A stretch of DNA of 64,000 nucleotides, taken from contig JAJLRJ010000001.1 of assembly GCA_024195265.1 (NCBI GenBank), forward strand, positions 4,167,062-4,231,061. Direction: 5' to 3'. The position numbers and the translations under genes are program-made. This DNA is from Dendrophyllia cribrosa. Its lineage: Eukaryota > Cnidaria > Anthozoa > Scleractinia > Dendrophylliidae. Shown here piece by piece: positions 22,663 to 45,722 of the stretch. The notes under the pieces were generated by a model. That model made no database searches, was not told where the DNA came from, and saw only the letters and a program-made list of their open reading frames with translations. The first letter of the stretch is position 1; each line of letters begins with the position of its first letter.

Positions 22663-25233
22663 CTGAGATTGTTCCACGAGGGAGGAGCGGCAGTTAAGGG
22701 TTTTATCTTTTTCATTTTTTCTTGCCAGCTTGGCTCTGTACGTTGGTTATCGTGCATACAATGTAAATAAATGTTATGTTGATGTTGTTGTTTTATATAC
22801 GATTATACATAATTATAGCTGGGCAAGAAATAGAAAAACTGTTTTCCGTGTTTTCACTTCTCCCAATACCTTCAAGAGTGTTACCGTAGCTATGGAAACA
22901 CCGAAAAAAAAATTTCGATTTCGCTTTTGAAATAAGCGCTCAAAATAAGTTTCTATGTTTCCATAAATCAAAGTATGATAAGGGATCACTCTAGTTTTTA
23001 TTTTCTGAGAAGGAAAAGTTTTTTTCCGTATTAAAGTTGTGCAAGAATGTTTGGGGATTGTTCAATACTCGTTTTTTCTTGCTTGCTGTGCATGATTTTT
23101 TTTCTCTACCTTTTGCTATGAATTTGTTTTTGGTAATTGCCCAACCCCACACCCGCCCCCTAAAATATAAAATGGTCCATCCCTAAATGGTTTTCAACCG
23201 TCGCAGTGGTGTAGTATTTCGCTGATTTAATTGATTTATTTATAATAGATGATGGAAAAGTCATTTATGGCTTGACTAGATAACAGACCTAAAAAATAAA
23301 CCTTAAATGATATCGATTCTTGCCATACGTACACCGACAATAATTGTCTATATAAGTATTGAAGTGTACGCCGAGAAGCCACTTAAATCCATTCAGTCAG
23401 ATCAAGCTCAGGTTTGGCTTTCAGATCAAAGTCTGACCTTGAACAAAATTGTACCCCTCCTTCTTAGTTAAATACTGGTGAGCGTAAATCTCTGTTGCTA
23501 TCCTCGATGGATAGCAATGGACAATGGACAATGATCTTCGTCATTATTATACACCTATCAACTAAGCCTGAAGGGGCTGGGGAGGCCGGGCATATGTGGA
23601 GCATTTGGACCTCTCCTTCGCGAGCCGGTACCGTTTAAAGTCTGGTCACCGAGATCAGTGGGACATTTGAAGGTTTGATGCATCTTGTTCCAGGCGTTAA
23701 ATTAGCGGGGAGCGAAGCGCGAAGGAAAAATATTGTGAGTCATGACTGACGGAGGGAGATAGGTTTCCTCGCTTTTTTCTCCGCTCGCAAGTTTTGCTTC
23801 GTCGCTTTCTACTACATCTAGACTGCGAGCAGTCTCTTGGTTGTTTTACGTTTACACTATATCTGAATCGAGGCTATACGTTTGATGACGAGAAAATATC
23901 AATACTCGGTGCCATTTATTGATTCATAGATCTGAAGAGCAGATGTATATTTCAAAGTGATGTGATGTACTTAAGGGGCTTAATATTGATATGTGTATCT
24001 CAGGTCATCTCAGTGATTTACGGTCAAAACACCTCCAAATGCCTTCTGTGATCCTCTGTTTAAATGGGCATTGTGTCTTTCATTAGGGTGCGTTATGTCT
24101 TGGGAAGTGTTTTAGCGGGGGCGTTTAGTCTTTGGGGCGTTTTCACCGGTAACCATGTGTCAGAATAAATGACGTCGATTTACTCCCCACAATCTCGTTC
24201 CGAGTACTTTTCCTTTTTTTAATTTGGCGGAGGGACTACGTCCTGGGAACGATGTTGCATTTTTTTCGGCCCACCCATCAGCTGACCCATTTCGCACTCA
24301 TAATTTATTTTAGACTAAATTAAGCTTTTGAAGAGGTAAGATTCTTTTGGACACCCGCGTTGAACCTTTTTTTTAATTACGCATTATTGTATTATTTTAT
24401 TCAACACTCTCGTTCTCCAACGCTGTAAAGTCGCTTTGCATTACAATTGCTGCCTGAATAATTATTTGCATACAGCCGATAACAGTGAATTTTCGTCAGA
24501 GAACGCACGCTGGATAAAACCCGTGCAACTTTAAAGGCTTGCGGAACCAAAAGAAGAATTGCTTGAAATTCGTTTAAAAAAGGTAGGTTCTTCTAGTTTG
24601 TGCTAAAGGATAAATGTAAAAATTACAAGTGTCCTAAACCGTTCGTAGTTTCAATTTTAAAACTTCAGCGACAGACGAATATGCCTGCAACAAATTTAAG
24701 TTATCGTATCTTGTATCACCCGTTTAAAATCTAACGATGATTTTTTTTTTGGGAATTTTGCCTCAAACTATAAAACGATATTTATCCGATACACAAACTT
24801 AATAATATTTTGCATCAACAAGGGAATTTTTTCACCAGGACGTTCGGCACCGAACCAACGTTTGCCGACAGAGGCGTTGTAAAAATAACTAAGCGCACAC
24901 GAAATTAAAATGAATTTTTAATATTTAAAAGATCCTCCGGAAGGTTTGAAAATAGAATGGGCAATTTTTTGTTTCGTAGGGAACGATATTCATTGGAAAA
25001 TATTTGTGAAGTGAAAGGAAACGACACGACGGAAACCGGAAAGGAGTCGTAAGAGCGATCCACTTCCGTGTGCCAGTCAGCGGCAGAACTAAAAAAGACC
25101 ATGCGTGTCACGAGATGAAATCATGACTTTAGTAAGAAACCAAAATAGTGCTTTTAGCGGCAATTTCTACGAATGAAATGCCCAGAAAACGATTGGAAAA
25201 TTTCTAAACAGGGCCGCTGAATTAAAGATTTAG
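22663..25233. other. Intergenic and PI4K2 5' flank
   Basis: No gene was recognised. A partial relic at about 23685-23880 begins TTCCAGGCGTTAAATTAGCG, like the hairpin MITE at 63435. The last few hundred bases should include the promoter and 5' UTR of the kinase gene starting at 25234; I cannot place the transcription start. Confidence 0.4.
23685..23880 (+). repeat. Degenerate relative of the hairpin MITE at 63435
   Basis: GTTCCAGGCGTT followed by AGCGGGGAGCGAAGCGCGAA matches the left end style of the element at 63435-63616. A later CTCCGCTCGCAAGTTTTGC block could be the opposite arm. Much diverged. Confidence 0.35.
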
Positions 25234-36898
<11,665 letters not shown>

Positions 36899-37369
36899 CA
36901 GTGAACGGATGCCTTCACCGCACCACAAACAGACATTTTGTTAGTTAATGATCTGCCCAATTGATTTGATAATGAAGAATTCTAACAATAGTTCATAAAT
37001 ATCAGACCGCATAATATACAGTTTTGGAAATGCGGTGACGATCACAACAGATTGCATGTAATTTGATACAAGGTGGTACTTAAAGAAGTCTAGGAAAAAT
37101 AAGGGTCGGTTACGTAGACATAAGCGAAGAAATTACCATAGACGACGAGTTGTCTCTTATTTATTTTACTCAGGAATAGTTTTGCAAGCACGAAAAGAAC
37201 CTGTTTCCGGTACGTCACTTTTCCTAGTGGCAAACATTTTTATTCACTCACAAGATCATTTGCTCGATTATCCTTGACGGAATTAAGAGACTACTTGTTG
37301 GGTAAGCTTACCGAAGGTAAACCGCTAACTTCAGACGTTTTTTTTAGACGAATCAAACTTGTTGTTTTA
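36899..37369. other. PI4K2 3' flank
   Basis: This should hold the 3' UTR of the kinase gene. No clear AATAAA was spotted close to the stop, so the polyadenylation site is not placed. No other gene seen. Confidence 0.4.
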
Positions 37370-37568
37370 GAGCAGTTTTCACCAAGGCAATTACTCTGAC
37401 CAATCACAACAGAGGGGCAGACAATGCAATGAACCAATCAGAGTTCGAAGCAAGGGCATGTCGCCGGCGCCAAGCGCGGAAAAACGCATTTGAGTAAGTC
37501 ATGATTGGTTTTGGTTTTACTTCTGATTGGTTGATAAAGTGGCACTAGATTTTTTAACCAATCAATCT
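37370..37568 (+). mobile_element. CCAAT-rich MITE (copy 4, right end missing)
   Basis: It starts GAGCAGTTTTCACCAAGG after TA and shares AATTACTCTGACCAATCAC, GAACCAATCAGAGTTCGAAG, GTCGCCGGCGCCAAGCGCGG and TTTTACTTCTGATTGGTTGA with the full copy at 46990-47271. It breaks off after TTTTTTAACCAATCAA. Confidence 0.8.
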
Positions 37569-37829
37569 CTCCATCTGAACTGAAGGTTCTGTGGTCGTTT
37601 GACTTGTCAATTAGCCACTCTAGGATTTAATAATTGGAATAATTTAGTTAATTGTGTTTTCGCTGCCAAGAAAAAAAATTAAGTTATTTATGATTTGAAG
37701 TCGTACTTTGAGGTACATTTAAGTAATATAATAGATTTGAATTAAGTAAGCAAACATTGACACCCTCGAATTATTATTGTCACAGTCTTAGGAATAGGTC
37801 ATACGTACACCTTTGTGCCTTGAAAAGTA

Positions 37830-37980
37830 CAGTCAAACTCGTCGGCGCAGACAGTTACATTTGAGGACGGACAGTTTTCTTGGTCCCTAAAAGACCATAA
37901 TCATATCGGCTCGACCTCTAACTCTATACTGGGTTGCCTGTGGCCCGTTGGGGTACATTATTTTTAACAAGGTTTGACTG
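37830..37980. mobile_element. Small mariner-like MITE
   Basis: The termini are CAGTCAAACTCGTCGG and AACAAGGTTTGACTG. The left flank is TA and the right flank CA. The CAGTCAAAC end is typical of Tc1/mariner/pogo non-autonomous elements. 151 bp, no coding. Confidence 0.6.
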
Positions 37981-38468
37981 CATTGGTTGATTAGAAAAGT
38001 TTTTTAGATGACAGAAAATCTGGAAAATCGATCTTGCCATTGAGACATCACTTTAGATTGTAATTGTAGTAGAATCTTCCATAAGTGAACAACCTTAGGG
38101 CATCCTTACTGCCAGGCTCTCTTATCTTCACGCGGTCCCATGGAGAAGAGAGACTCTGGGAACAAGGTTGCCCCAATGAGGTGTTCGTTAACAGAGGTTC
38201 GTCTGTTCGTAGAAAAATCCAGAAAATTGTGTTTATTGAGGAGGGGTGTAACAAGACAATGTTAGGATATTTTAATATAAATCAGTAAAATGACAGGATA
38301 TTTGTTGTGTATGGTGCTATGTTGAGCAATGACTGTAGCTTTAGCTTGCGTTACAAGCGCTCAAAGGTGAGGGGAGTGTTTTACCAACGCACGAGGAGAG
38401 CGCACCGCAGGACCAACGGAAGGCATTTGCTGATCACACATTTCCTTAAAAGGAACATTTAGCAACGA

Positions 38469-38779
38469 GGATGACGTCATGCATGGCGCGCGACCTGGTG
38501 TTTTTGACACGGCACCAACCTCCTCTGCGTCTCATCCGACGCAAATAAATACTCTTTTGGGGGTCTGTGACGAACGCGATGACGTCATGGATCGTGAAAT
38601 AATGTACCGCTTTCTATTGCCATCTGGGACATCACTGCTCTCGTTGCTCAAGTCCTGAAGTCCTTGGTACGATTGCAGACACACCGAGCATAATCCAGGC
38701 CTTCTCTTCTTTTCGGGAGCGAGAAAGAAATGATCGTAAGGGTCTGGGAATGGTTGCATGTCATTAGGTGACGTCATTT
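38469..38779. promoter_or_regulatory. Three TGACGTCA (CRE-like) palindromes
   Basis: Perfect TGACGTCA occurs at about 38471, 38580 and 38770. This is the consensus for CREB/ATF-family bZIP factors. Three in 310 bp is far above chance. Whether they regulate anything is not shown; a weak minus-strand ORF overlaps them. Confidence 0.45.
38532..38777 (-). CDS. Possible small protein of unknown function
   Basis: From ATG at 38777 the frame reads MTSPNDMQPFPDPYDHFFLA, then PEKKRRPGLCSVCLQS, then QDLSNESSDVPDGNRKRY, ending at 38532; 81 aa. The composition is protein-like (no low-complexity bias) with a CSVC pair and basic patches, but I recognise no family. It could be a short gene, one exon of a longer gene, or chance. 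It lies 1.6 kb past PI4K2 in the opposite direction. Confidence 0.25.
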   Translation of the reverse strand: MTSPNDMQPFPDPYDHFFLAPEKKRRPGLCSVCLQSYQGLQDLSNESSDVPDGNRKRYIISRSMTSSRSSQTPKRVFICVG

Positions 38780-39839
38780 TTTGGGACAAAAAATTGAGTC
38801 ATCTAAAGGGAAGGTCTGGGTTCTAGATTATATGTCAGTCGTTAAACGTTGCTCTCAGCCGTTTATTCAAGTACTTTATTTATCAGTCCAGCACCTCTTC
38901 CACACCTCTATTTTCATTGGTCCCAATAAGCTGTAGCTGCATTGCTTTCAGGGATAGGAGAATTGGTTGAGTCATTTATTTATTGTTTCGTTGTCCAATC
39001 ACAGACCTTGTTTGGACAGCTATAGGGTGGCTCTTATAAGGTGATTCCCTATACATCGCACATCACTACTGCGCATAATATCTTGCGTCATTTGCGCGTG
39101 CACGAGAGCGCGCGCACTCTGAAGTCAGAGGGTTTCCTTTGAGGATTCAGTTCGCTAAGTAAATAAGTAGTTGCTTTCCCTTAAACGAGCATGGTGACCT
39201 ATCTAATTTATTCCACGTATTTAAAGAAAATACTACTCTTCATTATATATCCAAATTTAAAGAATTTCTCTTTAGTAGATTTTGAAATATTCTCATGGAA
39301 TCACTTTTACAATCTATTTTTTAGCGTTTCACTGGAAGCGTGCAGATGCTGAAATTGCCCTATTATTTCATTAGTTTCTCTTTTTCTGTACCTTTAAGGA
39401 TTTTCACGATGACATTGTTCTGCTATCATAACAATACTAATATTTCATTGCTAATAATTACTTTCGTGGAAATTATGGTTGCCTCTCGCTCAAAGCTAGG
39501 ATTTTCAATGTTGTCGTCACAAGCTAGTAAATTAGTTATATACTAATGCGAGCGCTATAACGTGAAAACGGGCTTGGTGACCCCCTAAAGCTATTTTTAT
39601 TATTATTTTAGATGTACTACTTAATATGTAATATATAATCGTGCAAAGTTAGTTTAGAAAAATTTAATTACAACTTCTTTTTCGATGGAATCACCTTAAG
39701 ACTAGATGTATTTTGATATAACAAGTTTGAAGAGAACAGCAGCACGAGACGATATAATTCCTTGCCACGCGATTGAGTGTTTGCTCCGAGAAAAGCAAAA
39801 CCCCCGGCGGAAAACAAAATCGGGGACATTTACTCCTTA

Positions 39840-40095
39840 AGGCTGGTTTTCACTGGAGACGGAGTCGGAGTCGTAAGAGCGCTTCCGACCTAGTTAAAAT
39901 CGGAGTCGTAAGCGGAGTCATAAGCTCGACGGAATCGGCGTCTGAAGAATCAGAACGGTTCCATTTTCTTCGGATTCCTCTTATGACTCCGTAATCTTCT
40001 TCCTATTCCGTCGGTTTGATTTTCACTAGATCGTAACGTTTTGCGCTTCTGATTACAACTCCGACTCCGACTCCGTCGTTAGCGAAAACCAGCCT
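39840..40095. mobile_element. Harbinger-type MITE with GGAGTCGGAGTC repeats (copy 1)
   Basis: The termini are AGGCTGGTTTTCACTGGAGA and the matching inverted end GCGAAAACCAGCCT. TTA flanks both sides (39837-39839, 40096-40098). Subterminal arms consist of short GGAGTCGGAGTC / GACTCCGACTCC repeats, so the element folds into a hairpin. A relative lies at 43145-43404. Confidence 0.82.
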
Positions 40096-40338
40096 TTAAC
40101 TGACACTGACTGTGAGGTTAATTACAAGTGCATTAAGATACATACTCAGCTTGGTCTTCATAAAGTTACAAAGTGTCATCCGCGATAGCCGTTTGACCAA
40201 AAGAGACTTATCGTCAATCATCATAACCAACTGAAAAGTTTAGTTAGAGCTGTCAATTATCGATTCTCAGTATTCTCAACTCTTCACTAAGGTCCTGCTT
40301 TGTTTGTTTAAGAGCAATATTCCGAGTAGCGCAAGTTT

Positions 40339-43300
40339 TCAATTCTCCACATGAATGGTTTGCGTTTTGCGTTTTCCAGTCGTTAGACCTTGAAGCAAGT
40401 AACAAATCTGCCTAAAGATGAAGTCGAGGAACTCTAGAACTGTGAGAACACTCATTCCAAGGAAGAGGCCAAACGTGCCACCCAGATTTCCTAGATAAAA
40501 AATAAAACAAGAAATAAGCTCTTAATGCGTTTCTTGTGGGTTCAGTCGTGACGAAGAAGAATGTGGTGGTGTGCCAGTGGCAGCCGTTTTTCCCTCCTGG
40601 GTTAACCTATCAACGTAATACTGAGTTCCCTCCTTTAGCATTTCGGGGAATAATGCTTTGCATGATAATTGTGAGTGAATCACTGTTACTAAGCGCCACA
40701 TTGGTAGGATACGCCGTTTAGTTAACTGCTTAAAACAAACAACATGAAAAGTGAGGTTAAATACGCGACAGGGTCCAACAACAATTCATGCGCTTACATG
40801 GGTGCTTCTAGATGGTAGCATAAATATATTAAACATGATATATTTCGCAGTTCGCAGCAAACCGATTATTTAGGTAATGGTGAACCAGTGGTTACCATTC
40901 CATAAACTGGTAAAAACGAGTGGACGTTTAGGGGGTTGAGAAAAGCTGTGGAAACATAAGTAAAAGCTTTGGTAACATCCACTTTCTTTCATTTTGTTGT
41001 TGTTGTTGTTGTCGTCGTCGTTGTTTTGAAAACTTAGAAATTGTTGTATCGTTGTAGAGTGGTTTTCAATTGAGTATCGAAAGTAATTTCTTAGTTGCTT
41101 TGGTTTTGCATTGCTACGCTTTGTGATTGGCTAAAAAATCTCGCGCCACTTTCTCAACCAATCAGAAGTAAAACTAAAACCAATCCTGACTTGCTCGCAC
41201 ACGTTTTAAATTCCCGCGCTAGGCGCCGGCTACATGTGTTTGCTTCGAGCTCTGATTGGTTCTTTGGATTGCGCTGCATCTGTTTTGACTGGCCAGATTA
41301 ATTAATTTGGTTTTGGAAGTGCGATACTCAAAGAAAAACCGTCTATATGTGAATTTAATTTCCAAAACTTAAGCAATACTTGCCAATGATCGTCCATATC
41401 TCATACACAGGTGTCTGTGTAATAATCTCGTAGCTTAGGTCTTCAAAATAGATGTTCAAGTCAATAATGTTCTTTCTGGATTAAAAAAGTGCAACAGAGA
41501 GAAAAATGTTACTGCCTTACACATTATTCAAACAAACTATCCCAGATAATTTAGCAATCACGTGCTCTCATTATGTACCGATTCCCTTACAGACTACCAA
41601 GTTAATACTGTGCTCATATCCAACTAACAAAGAAGTCGTCAAATAAATAAATAAAAATAAATCGACTTTGTTTAACGAGGGTGACACTTAACAGTCCCTG
41701 TGGCAAACCTGTGGCCCTCGAATTCTAGGTCGAATTGGAGATTAGAAATGTTACTTTTTGAGGAGGGAGGAAAAACCGGAGGACCCGGAGAAAAAACCCT
41801 CGGAACAAGATTGAGAACTAACAACAAACTCAACCCACATAAGACGCCGAGTCTGGGAATAGAGCCCAGGCTACATTGGTGGAAGGCGAGCGCTCTCACC
41901 ACTGCGCCATCCCTGCTACCTCGTCGAGGAACTGGACCGCAAAACAGTCCGTATTTTACCACGAGGCCACCGAAAAACGCGGCGATAGCCGAAGCGACGG
42001 AAAAGAACTGGAGCGAGTCTGAATACAGAGAGTAAGACTGGGGAGAGATCGGACGCGTGAGGCTTCCGACTGTTTTACAGTCCATCGAGAAACATTACAG
42101 TTCGTCTTAGTTGAAAGTAAACAGAATTAAAACAAACAACAAAGGGCACCTACTCTATGTATTTTTCTCTCCCAGATTTCGTCATGTTCAACAGAGGCTC
42201 GTAAATTGCTCGATCAACTGATTTGTTTCCAGTGTCGTTAAGAAAATCCATGAGATGATCAACAAAAGTGTTCGTCTGCAGTGCGCTGTAAGAGAAGGAA
42301 GTCTCGTACTCCACGTGTTCACACGGTTCTGGACAGTCTTGTTCACATGCCACCTTCTCACTAGAGGTGCCAAACTCCTCTGTAAAGATAAATCATTGTA
42401 TGTTGCTTAAATGAATGTCTTAACAACAAATGAGTGTCAGATAATAAACGGAGGTTCCTGAAGCACTAAATAAATGGTGACATTAAAGCTACGAAGTGTG
42501 AAGTAGGTGTTACTCAGTTATTCCGAGGTGATACTATTATTATTATTTTTTTTTTCATGGCGACCCTTCTCCTTCAGAATATAATTTTTCTTTTCATTGT
42601 TGACAACCAAGTTAGTTCTAAATTGACAATATCATTGTTAGTCGATCTTGTGGCCGGATTCAGAAAACGTGATTAGGTTTGGGTATATAGCAGGGAATAC
42701 TTTACAGGCGAGTATAACAGGGGAATTTTATTCTCACTCTCTCCTTGCATCTAAAAGCCGCCCCCAGCTTTTTAGACAGTTGGCAATTGACGGAGAAACG
42801 AGCGTGGAAGTAAATAAGAAAGTTTTTCTTTATTCATACAGTTATTTATTTCTTCTTTAATACTGAGTATCTCTATAATCATCATGCCTAAAATATTGAC
42901 GTACCATATGATGGTTGAACGCAGAAAATTGTGTCATTCGGTGCGCAAATGGGAGCATTGGCTTGATAAAAAAAAACAACGATTAGTAGTATATAATAGT
43001 AACTTAATATTTTATTTTTTATTTTTTTAAATCTTTTTTTTAGTTTTAGCCGGCAATTACCCAGTAACAGCCTAGATTGCATTTATTACATTGCAAAATA
43101 TAATCAGAACTAGCGCAGTCGACAGCAGAAGCAAAGACGTCCTAAGCTTGGTTCTCACTAGTGACGTAAACGTTATCGGAATCGGAATCGGAATCGGAAC
43201 GACTTAACGGAAGCGGATAGTAAGTGACGGAAGTAGAAGCGGAATCGGAAGAAAAAGGAAACCTTTAGATCCTTCCGATTCCGATTCCGTCTAGCTTCCG

Positions 43301-45722
43301 ATTTCGATTGCGATTCCGTTTTTTAATTTACACTAGAACGTAAGGCTCCTTTCTCTTCCGACTCCGAATCCGCTTCCGATTACGTCACTAGTGGGAACCA
43401 GCCTCTACAGAGCAATGCAGAAATCCGTGCTGTTCACTGAGTAACTTACTACTGATATATCGTGCACTACAATGTAAACATACTATGAACCATGTACATC
43501 AAACACTTTGATATCGTTATGTATTTCACATTAGTGGCTAATGTGTTATTCACCAAATTTAGTATATTAAAACATACATTTTTGAAAATGTTCACATATG
43601 CATTCTAATATTCTTTATAAAAAAATTGGTTAGTTTTAATAAAGATTTATTTAATGACATTTGTTTTGATAAGTTTTTTAACTGGGAATCCAGACTTTTT
43701 TTTATCGAAATGATAATAATCATATTCGTGTCATCACTGTATAACAGAATAAAGTTTATAATATTATACCTCTAAATTCAGGAGGCGTACACCCGCATCT
43801 TTTGATGGTGTAATCATTGCGACATTTTATCAGGCAGGCCTTTTTGGTGTAGGCATAAGCGTCGCTGTTGAACATGTTCAAGGATCGATTTGTGCAATTG
43901 GTTGCATACGGTGCTGATAAATTGATTATCTGCAAGAAAGTTTTAAAAAAGATAAAAAACACAGTCTTAAACTCGATTACCAAACGAACTGGTACATTAT
44001 AACCTAACGGTAAAGTCAGTATCCCTTTTTAGTTATGAATTTTATTGCTTTTCTGTAACTGGGGCCAATTGCGCCTTGATCTTAGGTCGATCGCATGATA
44101 TGATAATGTCACGTAACGTTGAAATTACATCATGATTTCTGAAAAGTCGCCATCTTGGATTTCTTGACACGGAGAGATTTTCAAAACTTGAAAAAAGCGA
44201 ATCAAAAAGTGAATCAAATGTAATTAAAACTAATCAAAGAAGCGCAAAAATGAAAACAAACAACAGAGTGAAAATAACAAATAACAAAGTGAAAATTCAA
44301 TTCCGAGTAAGAAAGTAAAACATTGTACATCACTTGAATGGATTCTAAATTTGGCTGAATATGCCTATCAAAACAAGGTTGCCATGGAAACATTACACGC
44401 CTATAACAGAAACCTGTCATGCCAAAATGTTCCAGATAAATCTGAGAAAAAGTCAAACTTTTAACGACTATTGGTTAAATGATTTAAAGTTATTTATGTT
44501 GAAGGGCCTAGGAAACATCGTTGCGGAAGCAATTGGTTTTCAGTTTAGCAGCGCAAGAAACAGATGTTTCGGTCGGTAGCAAATCTTGTTTTCCGAACGA
44601 AATGCAAATAAAAATACCAAATCAAAAGCATTCTTGCTATTCGGGCGCATATTTTGCTTCCAAAATGGTAATGGTAATATGTTTTCTAGGTAAGCCACAA
44701 TGGAAGAACAATACTTCTGTAACAATTTCTCCTGGTTTAGTCTGCCAGCGCAGGCACTTTCCGTCCCCTAACTTAATGAAATATTGATTAATTCTAACCT
44801 TTTTTCTCTTTATGGTACAAAGAGTAGAAATGCCTGGCTGTATAGCGATGCCAAATTCCTCCATGAAAGGGAAACTTTTCTGATCGTGTACAATAATTGC
44901 AAGTCCTACCAACGGTTTCAATCTATTTACAATGTAGCTGTCTCGTTCGATGTTAAGTCGAAGCTTTAATCCGCTGTTCTGACCTGCCAAGGTGGCATTT
45001 AATAATGGACGATCGCTATCTGCAGAATTAAACGTGTAGCACTGTCCATACACCGAACTCATGTGACTGGTGAAACTATTTGCCGTGCACGGTATTCCGC
45101 TGATGGAGCAGGAATAAAACTGTGAGCTGCTTGGAAGAAGCATTTCGCCAATTTGATGACTGATGTTCCCCTGCCTATCAAGTATGCCCTTGGCGCTTTT
45201 TATGCGATAAAAAAGCTCCGGATTTCGTTCTTTGTACTCTTTCTTATAAATTTCGTTGGATCCTGCCACCATTAGCGAAACGTCGTGGATTTTTCTCTCG
45301 ATAATAGGTCCATTGGAAGGAGTTTTAAAGACATTTCTAAATCTCCTTACGTTGAAGGCATTTAGATTGCAGAGGGATACTGCAGGGAAGTGAAGCTTGT
45401 TGTTTTCTTTATTTGTACTCGTTGAAATTTTTGTGATAAATGGCCACTGCTTAAATGAAACCACAGTCGTATAAGCTTGCAAAATACAGTAAGAAAGGCT
45501 AGCGATCAAAGCCAGGGTCCACAGCAATCTCCTGAAAACGTTTTTGGTGAACAAAAAGCTAGCCCCATGCAAAGTGGTATCCTGCGCGAAAGATTTCAAT
45601 TCTTCTATTACATGTGCATGGTTGTCATTTGATTCGTTATCTTTCTTATTTTTGTTGTTTAAATTGAGTCCATCACTTCCCACATTTAGTTCCATCCCAA
45701 TACTTTGCTCTTTTGATTCCAT
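40339..45722 (-). CDS. DEG/ENaC-family sodium channel subunit, gene A
   Basis: Six exons on minus: 44799-45722, 43770-43929, 42905-42961, 42154-42379, 41384-41475, 40339-40490; phases join into 536 aa. It is a two-transmembrane, trimeric, amiloride-sensitive-type cation channel subunit (ENaC/ASIC/HyNaC superfamily). Seen in order: cytosolic N-terminus with the gating HG motif TTLHGA (52-53), TM1 about 66-88 after FRRLLW, post-TM1 FPAVSLCN (112-119), an extracellular Cys-rich domain (YSCSISGIPC, GQCYTFNS, GLKLRLNIERDSY, NCTNRS, CLIKCRNDYTIKRCGCTPPEF, CEQDCPEPCEHVEYETSFS), GGTFGLFLGMS selectivity region (491-500), TM2 and a short cytosolic tail. Start: ATG at 45722; the frame upstream has only TTG. 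Intron 5 uses a GC donor (TTG|GCAAGT), where the paralogue has GTAAGT. Introns hold a SINE and two MITEs. The ligand (proton or peptide) cannot be told. Confidence 0.93.
41057..41344 (-). mobile_element. CCAAT-rich MITE (copy 5), channel gene A intron 5
   Basis: Inverted copy with end GAGTGGTTTTCAATTGAGTA and interior GCTACGCTTTGTGATTGGCT, AAAATCTCGCGCCACTTTCT, AGGCGCCGGCTACATGT and GCTCTGATTGGTTC. TA lies at the left flank and TATATG follows the right end. Confidence 0.82.
41700..41920 (-). mobile_element. tRNA-derived SINE, channel gene A intron 4
   Basis: On the minus strand the 5' part reads GGATGGCGCAGTGGTGAGAG, then CGCTCGCCTTCCACCAATGT, then GGGCTCTATTCCCAGACTCG. This gives a box A-like TGGCGCAGTGG and a box B-like GGCTCTATTCCC at normal tRNA spacing. 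The tRNA-unrelated body follows with GGTTTTTTCTCCGGGTCCTC and TTTTTCCTCCCTCCTC. This is the layout of a Pol III-transcribed SINE. An open frame through it on either strand is not a gene. Confidence 0.82.
43145..43404. mobile_element. Harbinger-type MITE with TCGGAA repeats (copy 2), channel gene A intron 2
   Basis: It starts AGCTTGGTTCTCACTAGTGA and ends TCACTAGTGGGAACCAGCCT, flanked by CTA on both sides (43142-43144, 43405-43407). The arms are built of ATCGGA / TTCCGA hexamers. It is related to the element at 39840-40095 by its ends and by the Gly/Arg-like purine repeats. Confidence 0.82.

Noticed and set aside
41672..42085. Overlapping 137-aa minus and 111-aa plus frames
   Set aside because: They are translations of the tRNA-derived SINE and its flank, not genes.
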